A stretch of 64,000 bases of DNA from Girardinichthys multiradiatus. Lineage: Eukaryota > Chordata > Actinopteri > Cyprinodontiformes > Goodeidae. The DNA is taken from contig NC_061816.1 of assembly GCF_021462225.1 (NCBI RefSeq), positions 9,821,390-9,885,389 on the forward strand. Direction: 5' to 3'. The stretch's first letter is position 1, and each line of letters begins with the position of its first letter. The notes beneath the pieces were generated by a model. The model saw only the letters and a program-made list of their open reading frames with translations, was not told the origin of the DNA and did not search any database. This document shows, piece after piece, positions 32,803 through 45,289 of this stretch. A program made the translations under genes and the position numbers.

Positions 32803-33149
32803 CTCCCACAGCTCTGCAGGCCCTGATGCTGCGCAAGAGGATCCTGAGGAACATGAGGAGGAGCAAGGCTTGGCATGGGATGGTGTGGGGGATGAGGAAG
32901 AGGAGGATGCTGAGGTAGAGGAGAAGAAGCAAGGGGGCTGAACAGTGGCGGGGCTTTCTTATGTCTTGGGAGGGACCTCTGGAGGGGGGAGTGAGGAAGC
33001 GCAAAGCGGCCTCCTGGTCCTACCTCCTCCGCCTCCCACCCTCCCTCCTCCTGGCCTTCTTGGCTCATGGTGGGAGGGCTGACGAATCGGAGAGCTGAAT
33101 GGCTAGGAAAGCTGGTGAGGCGCTGATCTGATTGGCTGCTTGTTTTTGA
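32803..33149 (-). CDS. fam184a: FAM184A exon: Pro/His-rich C-terminal region
   Basis: 347 bp, 115 codons plus two bases. The acceptor CTGTGTGTCTATAG ends at 33150 and the donor is GGGAG|GTGAGA at 32802. Phase 0 on entry and phase 2 on exit fit both neighbours. R-F-V-S-P-P-T-M-S at about 33085-33060 lines up with the R-F-V-S-x-P-N-L-S motif of FAM184A, which identifies the exon. The rest is low complexity: an acidic stretch (E-G-G-W-E-A-E-E), then repeated P-H, P-L and H-P residues. It stands out as GC-rich, purine/pyrimidine-skewed DNA in an AT-rich region, which also produces long frames in other registers. Confidence 0.82.
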
Positions 33150-33985
33150 CTATAGACACACAGAAAGGCAAGACATGAATGCTTGCTACCTCTAGCTGAT
33201 TTGGAGTAAAGGATGATTTGAATGGATTTAACAGCAAAAAATTTCTGGTTTAAACAGAACCTCCAGTCTGATCTCAGCTGAATCTTCTCAATAAATAGGC
33301 ATAGGTGGGATATTTATCTGTTCTTCTAATGCTTTCTAAAGCCTCAGGCAAACTCACAGCTCTGTTCCTCTTTGCTTTTATCAGTTATGACTCAGTGCAC
33401 ATGTTCTACAAAGATACTCTGGCATTCATGGACGATAAAACGATTTGTCTGCTCACTTAAAACATGAGTGAGCAGATGGATGGATGGATGTACAAGTTCT
33501 GATCTTATTCTGCTGCATTTTTATCCAGAAGAACACGAGGACTTGTCAGATGTCCAGCATTGAACAAGAAAATAAAAACAGCGCAAAATTGTGAATGAAT
33601 AAATGTCCTAAACTCTGGGAAAAGGCAGTTAAATAATCACAGGAAAGAAATATTGTCAGCCTCTCAACAAAACACTGTCGACTAATACAGTCATCCAGTA
33701 TCTACTATTATGCTTTAAACATCACATGGAAATGAGTGGTGCTCCCCGCTTTGAGATGTTGGAGGTATGTTTGCTGGATGTGCTCACTGACACATCTCAG
33801 ACCAGCTTAAATCCAGAGTTTCTCCTCAGATTTCATGTCAAAATTCCACAATTTTCCAAATTTGTATTTCCAGAAATTCAGAGAACAATTTTTGATACAT
33901 GTTTAAGGTATAAACACAAAACTATATATGAATTTAAAACAGATATTTCTACTGTGTCAGGCATTAAGTATAGAACCTGCAAAAA

Positions 33986-34125
33986 TGGATGGATGGATGG
34001 ATGGATGGATGGATGGGTTGGTGGTTAGACAAATATGTACATGGATGGATGGATGGCTAAAAAGGATGGTTGAGGAATAAACTGATAGAAATGAGACAAA
34101 CAGATGGATGGATGGATGGATGCAT
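33986..34125 (+). repeat. (GGAT) microsatellite clusters
   Basis: Runs of GGAT at about 33984-34016, 34042-34054 and 34102-34121, separated by diverged sequence, leading into the GATA tract. Intronic. Confidence 0.85.
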
Positions 34126-34230
34126 GAATGAATAAATGGATAGATGCCTAGATAAATTGATGCATAGATCGATAGATGGATGCATGCATAAATGGTAAGA
34201 CTAAGGAGTGGGTGAATGCATGGATGGAGG

Positions 34231-34467
<237 letters not shown>

Positions 34468-35439
34468 GCCAACAAATAAATTCCACACTTCTCAGACAGC
34501 TTTGGGACCTTATAATCTAATAAAAGGACAAATGTTGCAGATTTTTAAGAGCAGTTTAGGTTTATAACAACTCAGACTCTGGTCACCTTCAGCTCCGAGT
34601 AACTTACTGATTCTGTTCAATTCAATCTTTTAACCATCATGACCCTCATGTCCCATGTTGGTGAGGGTGGTGGAGGTAGATGTAGAATGTGTCTGACTAT
34701 GATGATCCATTCCCCAGCTGCTTCTAGTGGAAGTTGAAGTAGAAGATTCAAATTGAAGAAGCTGTTTGAGATGATCCTGGGTTCTCCAGCAGGGCTGCCA
34801 CTTTACTCCAGTTACTTCAGTCCTCTAAGGTGATGCAAAGCCCTCCAACATCTGCTCTGTTTCAGCTTGACGTCTTATAAAATGAATCCAGTTTCTCTTC
34901 ATCTCATTAGCTCCGTGTAATTGAAAGAGGCAGCTCAAGATTTTTACCTTCTGCCATCTGTGATGAGCTCAACATTTAGCTACCGAACAGTAAGAAACAC
35001 CATAAAGGGATGAATTAATTATCTTTTTCTAATGCATCATAGTAGGCTCATTTATAATAGTGTAGTTTAAGGAGGTGGGTTTGTCACTGTTTTCCTTAAA
35101 GACATATTTGCTGCGTCGATGAACCTTGACTTCAGACCCACTATAAAATCCCAACAAAAATGAAAACAAAACCTTGAACATCAGGAATTTAATGTCTATT
35201 AAATTATGTAAGCAGCTGCTGCCTAGATACACTTTCTATCCAAACCTTGAAATTGACTTCATTCAGACAATGCATTTGTTTAAGATATGTTCTTGTTCTT
35301 GTCTGTATGAAAGGTCAATAAACAAGAGCAACTCAAACTAAAGTATAAATGAATGTCAGTATTAATGCAGCGGTTTTGTTTCTGACCCCAGAGGTTTGTT
35401 AGAGAACATTAGTGAACAAACCGCATCAACGCAGCAGAC

Positions 35440-36290
35440 AGATCAGAGATGAAGATGTGAGGCAGTTTAAAACTGGGTTAGGTTATTAAACAACATCCAA
35501 AGGTGTGAACACAGAGCTCTGCCCAACCCATTTTTCCAAAATGGAAAGAGAATGATAATGCAAACCCACCAAGACATGTCCATGAATGGCAACTCTGAGG
35601 GGGCTGCAGAGATCCACAGCTCATGTGGGTGAATCTGTTGATGCGACAACTACTGGGCAGTCCTGGACTCAACAAATCTGGCTTTTATGGAAGAGCGGGA
35701 AGAGGAAAGCCATTAGAAGAAGCTGTTTGTCACCATATTACCCTGAACATAACATGTTTTTCCTCAGTAGAGATATGCAAGTTGGTTAAAGTTAATGTGA
35801 AGATGGACAAAGCTAAATACAGGGCAGTCCTGGGGAAAGAAATATTCAAATCCCACAAAAGACTTGAGAGTGGATCAGAGGTTCACTTTCCAGCAGGACA
35901 ATGACCCTGAGCATACAGCTGGAGCTGCAATGCAATGGTCCAATCAAAGTAAAGACCTAAATCCGAATGGATATCTGTGGCAAAACTTGAAAATTGACAG
36001 ACGCTCTCCATCCAGTCTGACTGAACCTGAGCCATTTAGCAAAGAAGAAGAGCAAAAAGAGTGTTTTAGATGTTGAAAGCAGGTGGAGACTTACCCAGAA
36101 CGACCAACAGGTAGTTCTACCATTTTCAGATTTTTATTTTTAAAAGCTTTTCTAGAAGGTGTATCATTTTCGTTGTTGGTCCATCAAACAATACTCCAGC
36201 AGAAATAAAAACATGAGATTTGAGAATGCACGTGACAAAATGTGAAGGAGTGAAAGTGTTCTGAGTATCAGTACCTTTTCAAAGTACTTT
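35440..36290 (+). mobile_element. Tc1/mariner relic, family C, antisense to FAM184A
   Basis: A 67-codon frame from 35586 and another to 36076 contain transposase pieces: CAGAGATCCACAGCTCATGTGGG (35607), GTTCACTTTCCAGCAGGACAATGACC (35881, second catalytic Asp) and CTCTCCATCCAGTCTGAC (36004). AATCCGAATGG near 35960 replaces the Asn-Pro-Ile-Glu region, so the catalytic Glu is lost. The right end text to about 36285 matches the copy at 19830. Confidence 0.8.
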
Positions 36291-39027
36291 GAAAAATATT
36301 CTCCAGAGAAGTAATTCGATTGATAGTCCAGCTTCAGCACTGAATGTGATTACTGCATGGATTACTGCGATAGATGCGTCCGTGTTGCTTGGGGGCAAGA
36401 CAACAACGTGGTAATGAGCTGGCGGTGGGTAGGAAGAAGCTCTATTAACACCCAGAGCACTAACAGCGGATTCAGAAAGGAGTCTGTGTTACAAACAGAC
36501 TGGGGAGTTAGCCGGGATGGCAAAGAGAAAAGAGAGGGAGCTCTTAGGGCATCTTGGGTGATGGAGGGCTGACAATCTGAGAATACGACGTGACCAAATA
36601 ACAGATGTGTGGGTGGGTCTTCCGTTTAAGGCCAATCCCTGTGCTAACCTGACCACTATCTGACAAAAACACCTAAAACTGAAGGAACTACTGTTACTCC
36701 TCAGTTACTCCTATATGTAGCACCTCATTACACAACTATCATCTTCATCTGCAAACATTGCTTCAAAAAGAAAGAAACCAATATGCAAACTCAGCAGAAA
36801 AAACTTTAGATTTCTGTTTTTGTACAGCCTCACAGAACTTATGAAGAGCCTGTCTGTTCTAAATGATATTGTCACATAAATCAGGATAAAACGAGCTGTT
36901 AATATTTCCTTGCCGTTGCAAGGAGGCTGCTACCTACCACTGAAGCTCTCTTAAAGCTTCATCAAGTTGTTAAAATCAGAGATTCTCTAATTCTCCACAT
37001 TTAGCTTTGGGGGTGTAGTTGAGAAAAAGGAGAATGCAAATGTTATTTAATACGAACAGCCCACAGAGTGAGGAGGATGGAAAATGAGAAGATGATGAGC
37101 TGATGCTGTGACTTGAAATCGAGCATTATTGTTTCTGAATGGCATCGGCTGTGACAGCTGTGTGCAAACACGTAAAAGTATGATGAGCAGCTCTGTAAGC
37201 AGATATCAGACCTCATGACAAACCTGATGTAACAATGTGAGCAGGCTTCACAAAGGTTGCGGGATTCGAAGCAAAACAAAATCAATTTGTGCTTCATAGT
37301 GAAGACAACCTGCAGGATCAGACGCATAAAGGCAAGAAATAAATGTTCCACTTTTCTAACAGTGTAGGAGACTAATGTTCTAGCTGTTTCCTGTTTTGTG
37401 CAGATCAATTTCAATATAATACAGAAGCATAATCAATGCAGATAAACGATTATTCTTGCTCCCCTTATTCAGTGCAGATCAATGGTGGGTAATTATGCTA
37501 AGATGCATGGTGACAGCCTAGGTTCTGTATGATGGAAGGGTTTCTTAGGGGACTGCTAGATAAACGAAGCACAGAAAGCAAGGAAATATGCATTCAGTTG
37601 ATTTGTAACAAAGTGTCTTTGCCATAAATCTTAAACCATTGGAAAATCTGTTTAATTCCCTTTAAATCGTGCCACATTTGTAAGAAGGATGCATCTGTGG
37701 GCTGAGCTGCAGAGATGTGTTTTTGGGTTGCAACCATGAAAGAAATGCCAACCCCGCTCTGCCAGTGCTTAGGAGCTTATTGTTTGGCGTCACGTTCTGC
37801 ATTGGATGATTAACGTTTGAAGAAACAACCATGGGCCTCAGTCGTGTGTGGGAGAACTGTGCACAACAGCCCTGATCCTCCTCTTCAGACAGGTCACTAG
37901 CTTGGTCAAATACTGCCGTGGGATGGCATCTCATTCTCGATCAAGCAGCTCAAAACAAGAATCAACCGCAGGGTAACCTGTTTAACATCAGGCAGAGAAG
38001 ATCTAGCAAATTTTTAAGGCATGTAATCCACTTACTCAGCAATTTTGCTCAGCCTATAAATGCCTTTTTCTTGCAAAAGTGACCCCATATGAGAGACAAT
38101 TAACAGCCCTTTCTGTAGAAGCTTTATTTCCTAGAAGCAACAGGTATAGCAAAATAAAATAAAATGTTTTTCCTTACTTTTTGTGCTAAGCTTATGTTGT
38201 TGCATCTCTGACACAATTAAATTTGCAGGGCATTGAAACTGCATGACCTTTAGGTTAAACTTCTAATTTTGTGGCAGTGAGTGGTCTTAAATAAATGATC
38301 GTTTAGTGTTTTGTTAATATTTTATAATACATATGTCAAAAAGGCTAAAACCTAAAAAACCTTTACCATCTTCAGGGGTTTAATGGTTTAAATTGTAAAA
38401 GTAACTGCGGCCTAACATGATTTGTATTCATACCTCGTAATTTGTTTTTTTCAGAGAGTGCACTTTTTAAAAGAAATGTAAATTGGTGATAATATGGTAC
38501 ATTAAACATTGCCTTCTTTTTTCTCCCCCTAATGAGTCATATTACAGCATAGTGTTTGCTTCAGATGCCTCACCCCTAGACATGGGCTGCTTACAGTTAT
38601 CAATTAAAGTCATTTTAATTACATGAATAAATTACAATCAATAAAAGAATTGCACAGCTTAAAAGTCATGTTTGTGGAAACCCTAACACTATTTATTTTT
38701 TTGCTATAATCTCACTGTGACTGAAAAAACAAGCTTTGCTTCTTCAAAAAAGAGCAGTGAAGTTGTGATGAAAATGAATCACAGCAAGTACAGACATGCC
38801 CACTTTCCATATATCTGTTATCAACTTTTTTCTATTTAGAAAGCCTGATAACACTATGGTCTTCTCATACTTATTTTAAAATTTTCCTCAACTACTCAGA
38901 GAATGCTAACTCCATACCTTTCCATCAATTTTAAAACTGTAAAGAGACCCTGGAGTTGCAAGTCTTCAGAGTTTTCTTTGTGATATTCCTTTGATTTCCA
39001 ACGGGGGAAGGTGAAGAGGATACTCAC
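36291..39027. other. FAM184A intron sequence, nothing recognised
   Basis: AT-rich, 2.7 kb. No exon with matching phase or similarity, and no repeat that I can name. Confidence 0.5.
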
Positions 39028-39132
39028 CTTGATAAGAGGGTTGATGACACCAACGTTGGCACTGGAATTGAAGACCTTGTTGAAGCCCGTCTCTCTGTTC
39101 ACCAACTCCAGCTGGTAGAACTTCTTGTCATC
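39028..39132 (-). CDS. fam184a: FAM184A exon with the conserved F-Y-Q-L-E-L motif
   Basis: 105 bp, exactly 35 codons in phase 0. Acceptor TTGTTATAG ends at 39133, donor ATCAAG|GTGAGTA. It encodes K-K-F-Y-Q-L-E-L-V-N-R-E-T-G-F-N-K-V-F and N-V-G-V-I-N-P-L, the best conserved segment of the family. This peptide makes the gene identification secure. Confidence 0.95.
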
Positions 39133-40489
39133 CTATAACAACAGGCTGAAGTGACAATGCGTCCCAACTCTAATGACCATTAATTAGTCTTTACTCTTTA
39201 AAAAGGCTGGAAAAAACTGTGTATGGTCGCTGAGACAACTAAATGGTAAAGTCTTCCACCTGTACCTAAGCTTCCTAAGCATTTTAATTTTCTAAAATCC
39301 AGACTCAAACTATTGATTTATTTTGTTTTAATAACATTCTAGACATCTTTAATTCAGAAAACATCCACCAAGTTGAGTTTAATTATCCATTTGTCCACTT
39401 GAACCCTAATCAAAGTGATATCAGAGACCTAAAAAGCAGAAGAATTGTCTAAACGACATGAATCATATTTAAGGGCCCAAAACACACAAATCTATAAAAG
39501 TTGAAATTATGAAACATAAATAAATCATTGCCTGCCTTTTCAAAACAGGAAAGCACTACCATATATGGATAATGACAGCATTTAGTGCTGCTTGAAGATG
39601 TCATACCAGACATGATTATTTTAATGACAAAACAACCTGAAACATGTCAAATGGATGTATGATCACTTATTATTGATGCAAAAAAAGTACATAGCGAGCA
39701 CTTTTGCTACAAAGATAAACACAATCTCCCTGTTGGGAACAGAGTTATTTAACAACTGCAATCCTTAAGTAAAGGGAAGGAAGAACCCAAAGCTGAGGTA
39801 AGAGGACACAACACAGGTCCTTTGGCTTGGACAGATTGATCAAGCAGGGAGTCAATAGCCAGACCACCAAACCAACCACTTTATGAACAAAATGTTAATC
39901 AGGGAAAAAAAATGATTTCTTGCACCAATATTTAGCAGTGGCAGCTTTTATTTTTCTCAATGTCTGAGCAAAATGAAGGAGACAACATTTGACTGCTGCT
40001 GCTGCTGTTGGGTATGTGAACCTTCCTTCCATTCATCATATGTGTAGCAAGAGATGAAGTGACTTTTATTAGAGCCAAACAGGTTGTGAGTAAAATAACT
40101 GCAGACGGACTGTGTCTTCAGGATAACGTTTTGACAGCTACGTTGCTGTAGTGTACGTAAACCCTCATGGTTAAGAAAATAGACTGATCATTTGGACAAA
40201 ATTGAGACTTACCTAATGACTGTGTTTTAAATTATACCGTGCTGCGTTTTTGGCTGCCTTTTGCTTGCTTTTTAAAATTAATGCTAAAATGTATTTTTAG
40301 ATAATTAATTAATACATTAATACAAGCATTATTAGCAAAGAAAGTTTGAATTCAACTGAAATGAAGATAAAAGATGTTATTTAAATATAAATACATGTAA
40401 AAAGGACTAGTTTTTCTTTTTTCATTCAGATTTTTATCTTTTAGCGGTAAACTGTGAAAAATCTCAATTTTGTCTTAATTTCTGTACTT

Positions 40490-40500
40490 ATCCAGAAAAT
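40490..40500. repeat. Target-site duplication of the SINE, left copy
   Basis: ATCCAGAAAAT, identical to 40863-40873. Confidence 0.85.
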
Positions 40501-40862
40501 CAGTCAGTCATTTTCTACCACTTATTCCATAGTGGGTCACGGGGGAGCTGGTGCTTATCTCCAGCTGTCTATGGGCGAGAGGCGGGGTACACCCTGGACA
40601 GGTCGCCAGTCCATCGCAGGGCAACACATGAACAACCATGCACACACTCATTCATACACCTAAGGGCAATTTAGAATGACCAATTAACCTAACAGGCATG
40701 TCTTTGGACTGTGGGAGGAAGCCGGAGTACCCGGTGAGAACCCACACATGCATGGGGAGCACATGCAAACTCCATGCAGAAAGAGCCCCAGCCAGAAATC
40801 GAACCTAGGACCTTCTTGTTGCAAGGCAATAGTGCTACCAACTGCACCACCATGAAGCCCTC
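40501..40862 (-). mobile_element. tRNA-derived SINE in a FAM184A intron
   Basis: On the - strand it starts near 40862 with a tRNA-like head: TGGTGCAGTTGGTAGCAC (A box, about 40853-40836) and GGTTCGATTTC (B box, about 40808-40798), spaced as in a tRNA gene. The body is a well-known fish dispersed repeat with GACTGTGGGAGGAAGCC on the + strand (about 40709), and the 3' end is a TGAC repeat. An 11-bp target duplication (ATCCAGAAAAT) flanks it exactly. It lies in sense orientation with FAM184A, 38 bp beyond a 5' splice site. Similar elements have been classed differently; the A and B boxes and the tail favour a SINE. Confidence 0.82.
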
Positions 40863-40873
40863 ATCCAGAAAAT
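40863..40873. repeat. Target-site duplication of the SINE, right copy
   Basis: ATCCAGAAAAT, identical to 40490-40500. Confidence 0.85.
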
Positions 40874-40911
40874 GTCAGAAGCAAATGTAAAACTTAACAA
40901 TGTCTACTCAC

Positions 40912-41029
40912 GACCAGTTTTTTGACTAGAACTTCTCTTTCAGTGACCATCTCTCTGAGCTCTGCTATCAGATGCAGATCTTCTGGTCGGCTTTCTCGGT
41001 TTCTTAACTTCTCCTCCGTACCCTCCAAC
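40912..41029 (-). CDS. fam184a: FAM184A coiled-coil exon (R-N-R-E-S-R-P-E-D)
   Basis: 118 bp. Acceptor TTTGTTCGTAG ends at 41030; donor CTGGTC|GTGAGT. Its first base completes a Leu codon from the previous exon. It encodes R-E-S-R-P-E-D-L-H-L-I-A-E-L-R-E-M, matching the R-E-S-K-P-E-D-I segment of the family. Confidence 0.92.
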
Positions 41030-41135
41030 CTACGAACAAAGAAGACAGAAAAAGGTAGAAATTGCAGGGAAGTCTGTCTTTTCCTGTGGTTACCTGTCTT
41101 TTCAGAATTGACGGAGGAGAGTTATCGTGACTCAC

Positions 41136-41282
41136 AGGATCTGCAGAGCAGAAATCTTGTCTTTCAGCACCTCTTGGGCCTTGTTGAAGTCAGCCAGCAT
41201 AATTTGCATCTCTCTGTGATGAACTACTTTTAGCTCATCCAGATCCCTGTCGTGCCTCTTTATGAGGTCTTGTTCATGAGCT
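41136..41282 (-). CDS. fam184a: FAM184A coiled-coil exon (H-E-Q-D-L)
   Basis: 147 bp. Acceptor CTACCACAG ends at 41283; donor ATCCT|GTGAGT. It encodes A-H-E-Q-D-L-I-K-R-H and M-L-A-D-F-N-K-A-Q-E-V-L-K, heptad-rich and charged. Phase 2 on both sides. Confidence 0.93.
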
Positions 41283-42569
41283 CTGTGGTAGAGGCAGATA
41301 CAATTTAGCATTAGCCCAAAAGATAAGGTGCAGATTTGCTTAAGCGTCACATAATAATGCAAGATTATACTTCATAATAGGGACTTATGTACCATTATGA
41401 TATTTTAGTCAGTCTAATTTAACTAAATTCCAGCAAAGGACCCATTAACACATTAATTTAATCTTACTGGGGAACAACAGATGTGTAGCTGTAAACTGAA
41501 TTTGTCTGGAAGCTGCTGTAAAGTAAGACCTGGAGCGACTTTAGACCCTCAAAGCTTAAAGAAATGGTAACCATGGCTACTGTGTCAGGGTATTAATTTG
41601 GCTGTCTGCTATTTAAGTAAAAAAGTGTAGTCACATATAGCAGAAGAGGTAGAAGTCCTAAAGGCATGGTAATAATACAGGCTGCTGAGCATCGCATGGC
41701 TACTGGATGACCATTAGTGTCTGAAAACTCTTTAAATAACTGTTTTTATAGTGAATCAGTGCGGTTGTGCTTGTAGAGCAGCAATCATCAACCTCTGCAG
41801 AATATAAGCTAATAGAAATGAGTATTCATATACACAAGCACCATTTAGTGCTTAAGAATGGGTAATATCCTTTAAACATATTCATTTCTTCCTTCTCATA
41901 CGCAATTTAACCTGTGGAGGGTTTTAAGGTGAGCCTGCAGCTTTGCACACATTGCTTAAATCATTTCAGGAAATTGTGCGCTGGATTGTGAAGCTATTTC
42001 CAGTATATGTTAATTTTTTCAGTCTATTTGTTGAAAGGCTGGAGTAATTCTACCAAGTCATGATAAAAGTCTCATCAGGCACTAGAAATAACATCAGTAG
42101 CCTGTTCTCCTGTTTACATTTGCTTTATAAAAGTTGAAAAGAAACCCAGCTTTCATTTCTTTCTTTTCCTGTTTCACCCAACCTCCAACAAGCAGTGAAC
42201 CCAAAACTGAGGCACGTTTCGAACTGACTTATGTAAACGTTATGCTCCAAAAACAAAAAATGCATCATGAGAAGGTAAAGATTAATGGCTACACCACAGG
42301 ATTGTTCCTTGTCTTTTACATTGAGGGCCCCCAGCTCTTTTACTTTGTGGTAATTAAGACCTGCAGTTTCAAAGCATGGACACTTCTCTGGATCCTGTAT
42401 TTAATCATATGTTCTTCAGATCCTTATTCCTTTGTGAGCTGCCTCTAGATTCCTATTTTGCAATCTAGGTCCGTTACTGCTGAGTCCCTCTTCAGCTAGT
42501 ATGAAGTACATAATGTATTACACCAAGTATTAGATAGCCAACTTTCAGCGGACTTGCAGGAGTTTCTAC
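41283..42569. other. FAM184A intron, nothing recognised
   Basis: 1.3 kb of AT-rich sequence without a nameable repeat. Confidence 0.5.
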
Positions 42570-42754
42570 CTTATGTGATGGTTGGCTTCGCTGCGCACTC
42601 GCAGCACCTCTTTGCCTTTCAGCTCCAGCTCTCTGGTCAGAGTGTCGATAGTCTCGTTAAGAGAGTGGATTTCATGGTCCAGATCGGTGATGCGGTTGCT
42701 ACGGGAACACAACTCTGCTTGAAGGTCGGAGATGCGAACCAGAAGTTCTTGTTC
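42570..42754 (-). CDS. fam184a: FAM184A coiled-coil exon (I-S-D-L-Q-A-E-L)
   Basis: 185 bp. Acceptor TACTTTTCAG ends at 42755; donor CATAAG|GTAGAA. It encodes L-V-R-I-S-D-L-Q-A-E-L, then T-R-E-L-E-L-K-G-K-E-V-L-R-V-R-S-E-A, the part best conserved among coiled-coil exons of this family. Confidence 0.94.
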
Positions 42755-42880
42755 CTGAAAAGTAAATGAACAGATTGACCACACTAACACAAGGAAAGAG
42801 ACCACTTACAGATGTTCCAAGCATCGATGACTTTTTGAAGTCATGAGGTTATGAGAGAAAGGTTTACAGATCAGAGTTAC

Positions 42881-43008
42881 CTGCTGGTGGCTGTGTTCCA
42901 TTGCTTTGTCCAGTTCCCTTTTAGCTGCACTCTTTTCTTTGAGGTGGATCTGTTTCAAATGTTCAATGGCCGTAGCGTGGAGGTGGTTCAGTTCTGCTCG
43001 AAGAGACG
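42881..43008 (-). CDS. fam184a: FAM184A coiled-coil exon (S-L-R-A-E-L-N-H)
   Basis: 128 bp. Acceptor GCTTTGGCCTGGCAG ends at 43009; donor CAGCAG|GTAACT. It encodes A-S-L-R-A-E-L-N-H-L-H-A-T-A and A-K-R-E-L-D-K-A-M-E, as in the family. Confidence 0.93.
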
Positions 43009-44548
43009 CTGCCAGGCCAAAGCAACAGAAAAAGTCAAGCATCAAACAATCTAAGTGTTCTCAAAATCAGCTGCTTTAAACGATCTCAGTGTACTTAACA
43101 CAATCGTTCTCGTTGGCTATAAAATGTCACTCAAATCAAATCTGTGTTGTAACTTAAAAATAAAAAATATTTCATCTGAAGAATGAATTCTAACTTTCCA
43201 GGAAAAGACCCCATTTCTCCTATACTTAAGGAGTAATATTTATTCAAACAAATAACATGGAAAATCTAAACATTTAACACGAATAAATGAATCTCTATCC
43301 ACTACTGATGAACTCAACCTAAAGAAAATAAAACACAAACATCTAATATACAAAACAAGCCATTTTACTTCTGAGCTACACATGATTTACTAGGGAAGAT
43401 TTAATTAAGAAAACATTCTTTTTTTTAGTAGCATTAAGCATTAAAGCATTAAAGCTGAAGACACTTACATATGGAACATTGTGATTTCCAAACCCTTGAT
43501 CCCAACATACATGCTCTATTCAAATCAGGATTGCATCAAAAGCATCACAAGCAAAGTTAAAAAAGAATAGTTGGCAAAAACTCAAAAGAAAGCAAGACAT
43601 TCAGCAGATAACAGGAAGGCTCATCACTGTACTGCATAGTTCATTTTGCAATCCTAACCTTAGTTAGGGTATGTTCCCAATGGATTCAGCCTGGACAGTG
43701 ACAATCTTATTATGCTAGCCGCACCAACTTCATTATTACTAAAACAAGATGATTAAGCCAGTTTTATTTGTTTTAAAATATGAGTAAAACCCTGTTTTAT
43801 AATGACTGCTATCTCACACAGCTGCATGACGTTACCTCTGCTCCAAATATTAATAATGGATGCTTCTTAAGGCATAAAGGCTTAAAAAAAAACATTTAAT
43901 ACTGTTCTTATATCTTGATATATTATAGCTCTTAAAGAGAATCAGAATCGGCTAAATTTGGTATCGCCTGCTTAAAGGTAAAAAATCAGCCGCAAAGTTC
44001 TGATTGGTGAAGCTCTACAAAAGATGTCCAAACAGGTCTAGCATGCTTGCTCACGCCGTTTCATGTTCATAGCATGACTAGAATTAGAACAATAAAACAC
44101 TGTGAGTTATGTAATGTAATGTAATTTAGATCTATGCTAATAAAAAAAAAAATTGCAATGCAATTTTGATAGATGTTGAAGTAAAGCTCTGTTTTAACAT
44201 TTTGGACCCAATGAAGAACAACTTTTTCTAGTTATCTGTGCAAGTTTCCAAAAGCATTTAACTTTTGCAGTGAGTCAACTCATAACTAGTTGTGCTCTCC
44301 TTCAGAAATAGCAGTGGAGAAGGAAAATAGGATGGATTCCTTGATAAGATCTAAGCACAGAGCAGGTGAAAGCCTCGAAACGATCACAAAAGATATAAAC
44401 TGAACACACACAAAAACATCTTGAGTCAAACTGGAAACATCTCAGTAGATTAAAACAGTTCTGAATATAAATGTTACTATCCTGGTTAGAAAAAACTAAT
44501 GACAGCTAAAAGTGAATATTTAAAAGAAAGTGTTCCTTTATCATTTAC
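43009..44548. other. FAM184A intron, nothing secure
   Basis: 1.5 kb, AT-rich. AATCAGAATCGGC near 43940 resembles an old hAT-type repeat but is too short to claim. Confidence 0.45.
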
Positions 44549-44702
44549 CCAGCTTTGCTTTCCCCTCGTCCTCCAGTTCAAACCTCAGAGTCTGCAGCTC
44601 CTGCTCTGACTGCTGCCTGAGGATTTCCAAGGTCCTCCTGTGAGCCTCCTTCAGAGCATGAACCTCCTCCCTTTGCTCCTGCTTCAGACGCTCCTCCAGG
44701 GC
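44549..44702 (-). CDS. fam184a: FAM184A coiled-coil exon (L-E-E-R-L-K-Q-E-Q)
   Basis: 154 bp. Acceptor CCCACTGCTAG ends at 44703; donor AAGCTGG|GTAAAT. It encodes A-L-E-E-R-L-K-Q-E-Q-R and E-Q-E-L-Q-T-L-R-F-E-L-E-D-E-G-K-A, the second string being nearly identical to the vertebrate protein. Confidence 0.95.
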
Positions 44703-45289
44703 CTAGCAGTGGGCAAAGCGAGCGATATGAGAGGGGAGAAACGCCACCAGGGTCAGAGCGGGGAAAGAAATCAAAGTTTAGATTCCTCTGTAATTCTGAC
44801 ACACAGAGAAGTTACATTTAGATGAAGCCTCTTTGTGAAGAACTAGAACTAGATTTTAACACTGAATTAGGCAATAAAGTGAATTGAGCCAGGAGTAGGA
44901 ACCCCTTTCACAGCTCAAATAAGATCAATTTAATAGTCTAATCTGCATAAATGAGCACTTGTTTTTCCACAACCTGTACAAGGGCAAACTACAACATGAA
45001 ACAGACATCTGCCACATCTTTACCTGCTGTTCTTTTTATAATTTTCATCAATTGCTGAAGAAAATACCCTGTATCCGCCTGAAATGTAAATAAATAACAA
45101 CCCCAAAATAAACTATAACCCTCTGAGCAATAGAGGAAGGTTGATTTTGTGTTTGGAGAACTATTTCTTTGTTGATTCAACCTTATGTGTGGATCATTAT
45201 TCTCTAAAATCCAGTGACTCCTTATTTTCACTCCACTGACAGGTTTTTATTTAAAATCTCCTGATGTTAATCTCCTGAAATGTTCCCAA

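Noticed and set aside
32811..32918. + strand exon after TTTCTCACCTCCCACAG with an acidic reading
   Set aside because: The acceptor-like site is the complement of the FAM184A donor GGGAG|GTGAGA; the - strand reading joins in phase with both neighbours and is preferred.
32693..33004. 103-codon - strand frame with Leu-rich stretch, and an 85-codon + strand frame (32661-32918)
   Set aside because: Both overlap the FAM184A 32803-33149 exon in other registers; only the exon frame fits the splice phases and the R-F-V-S motif.
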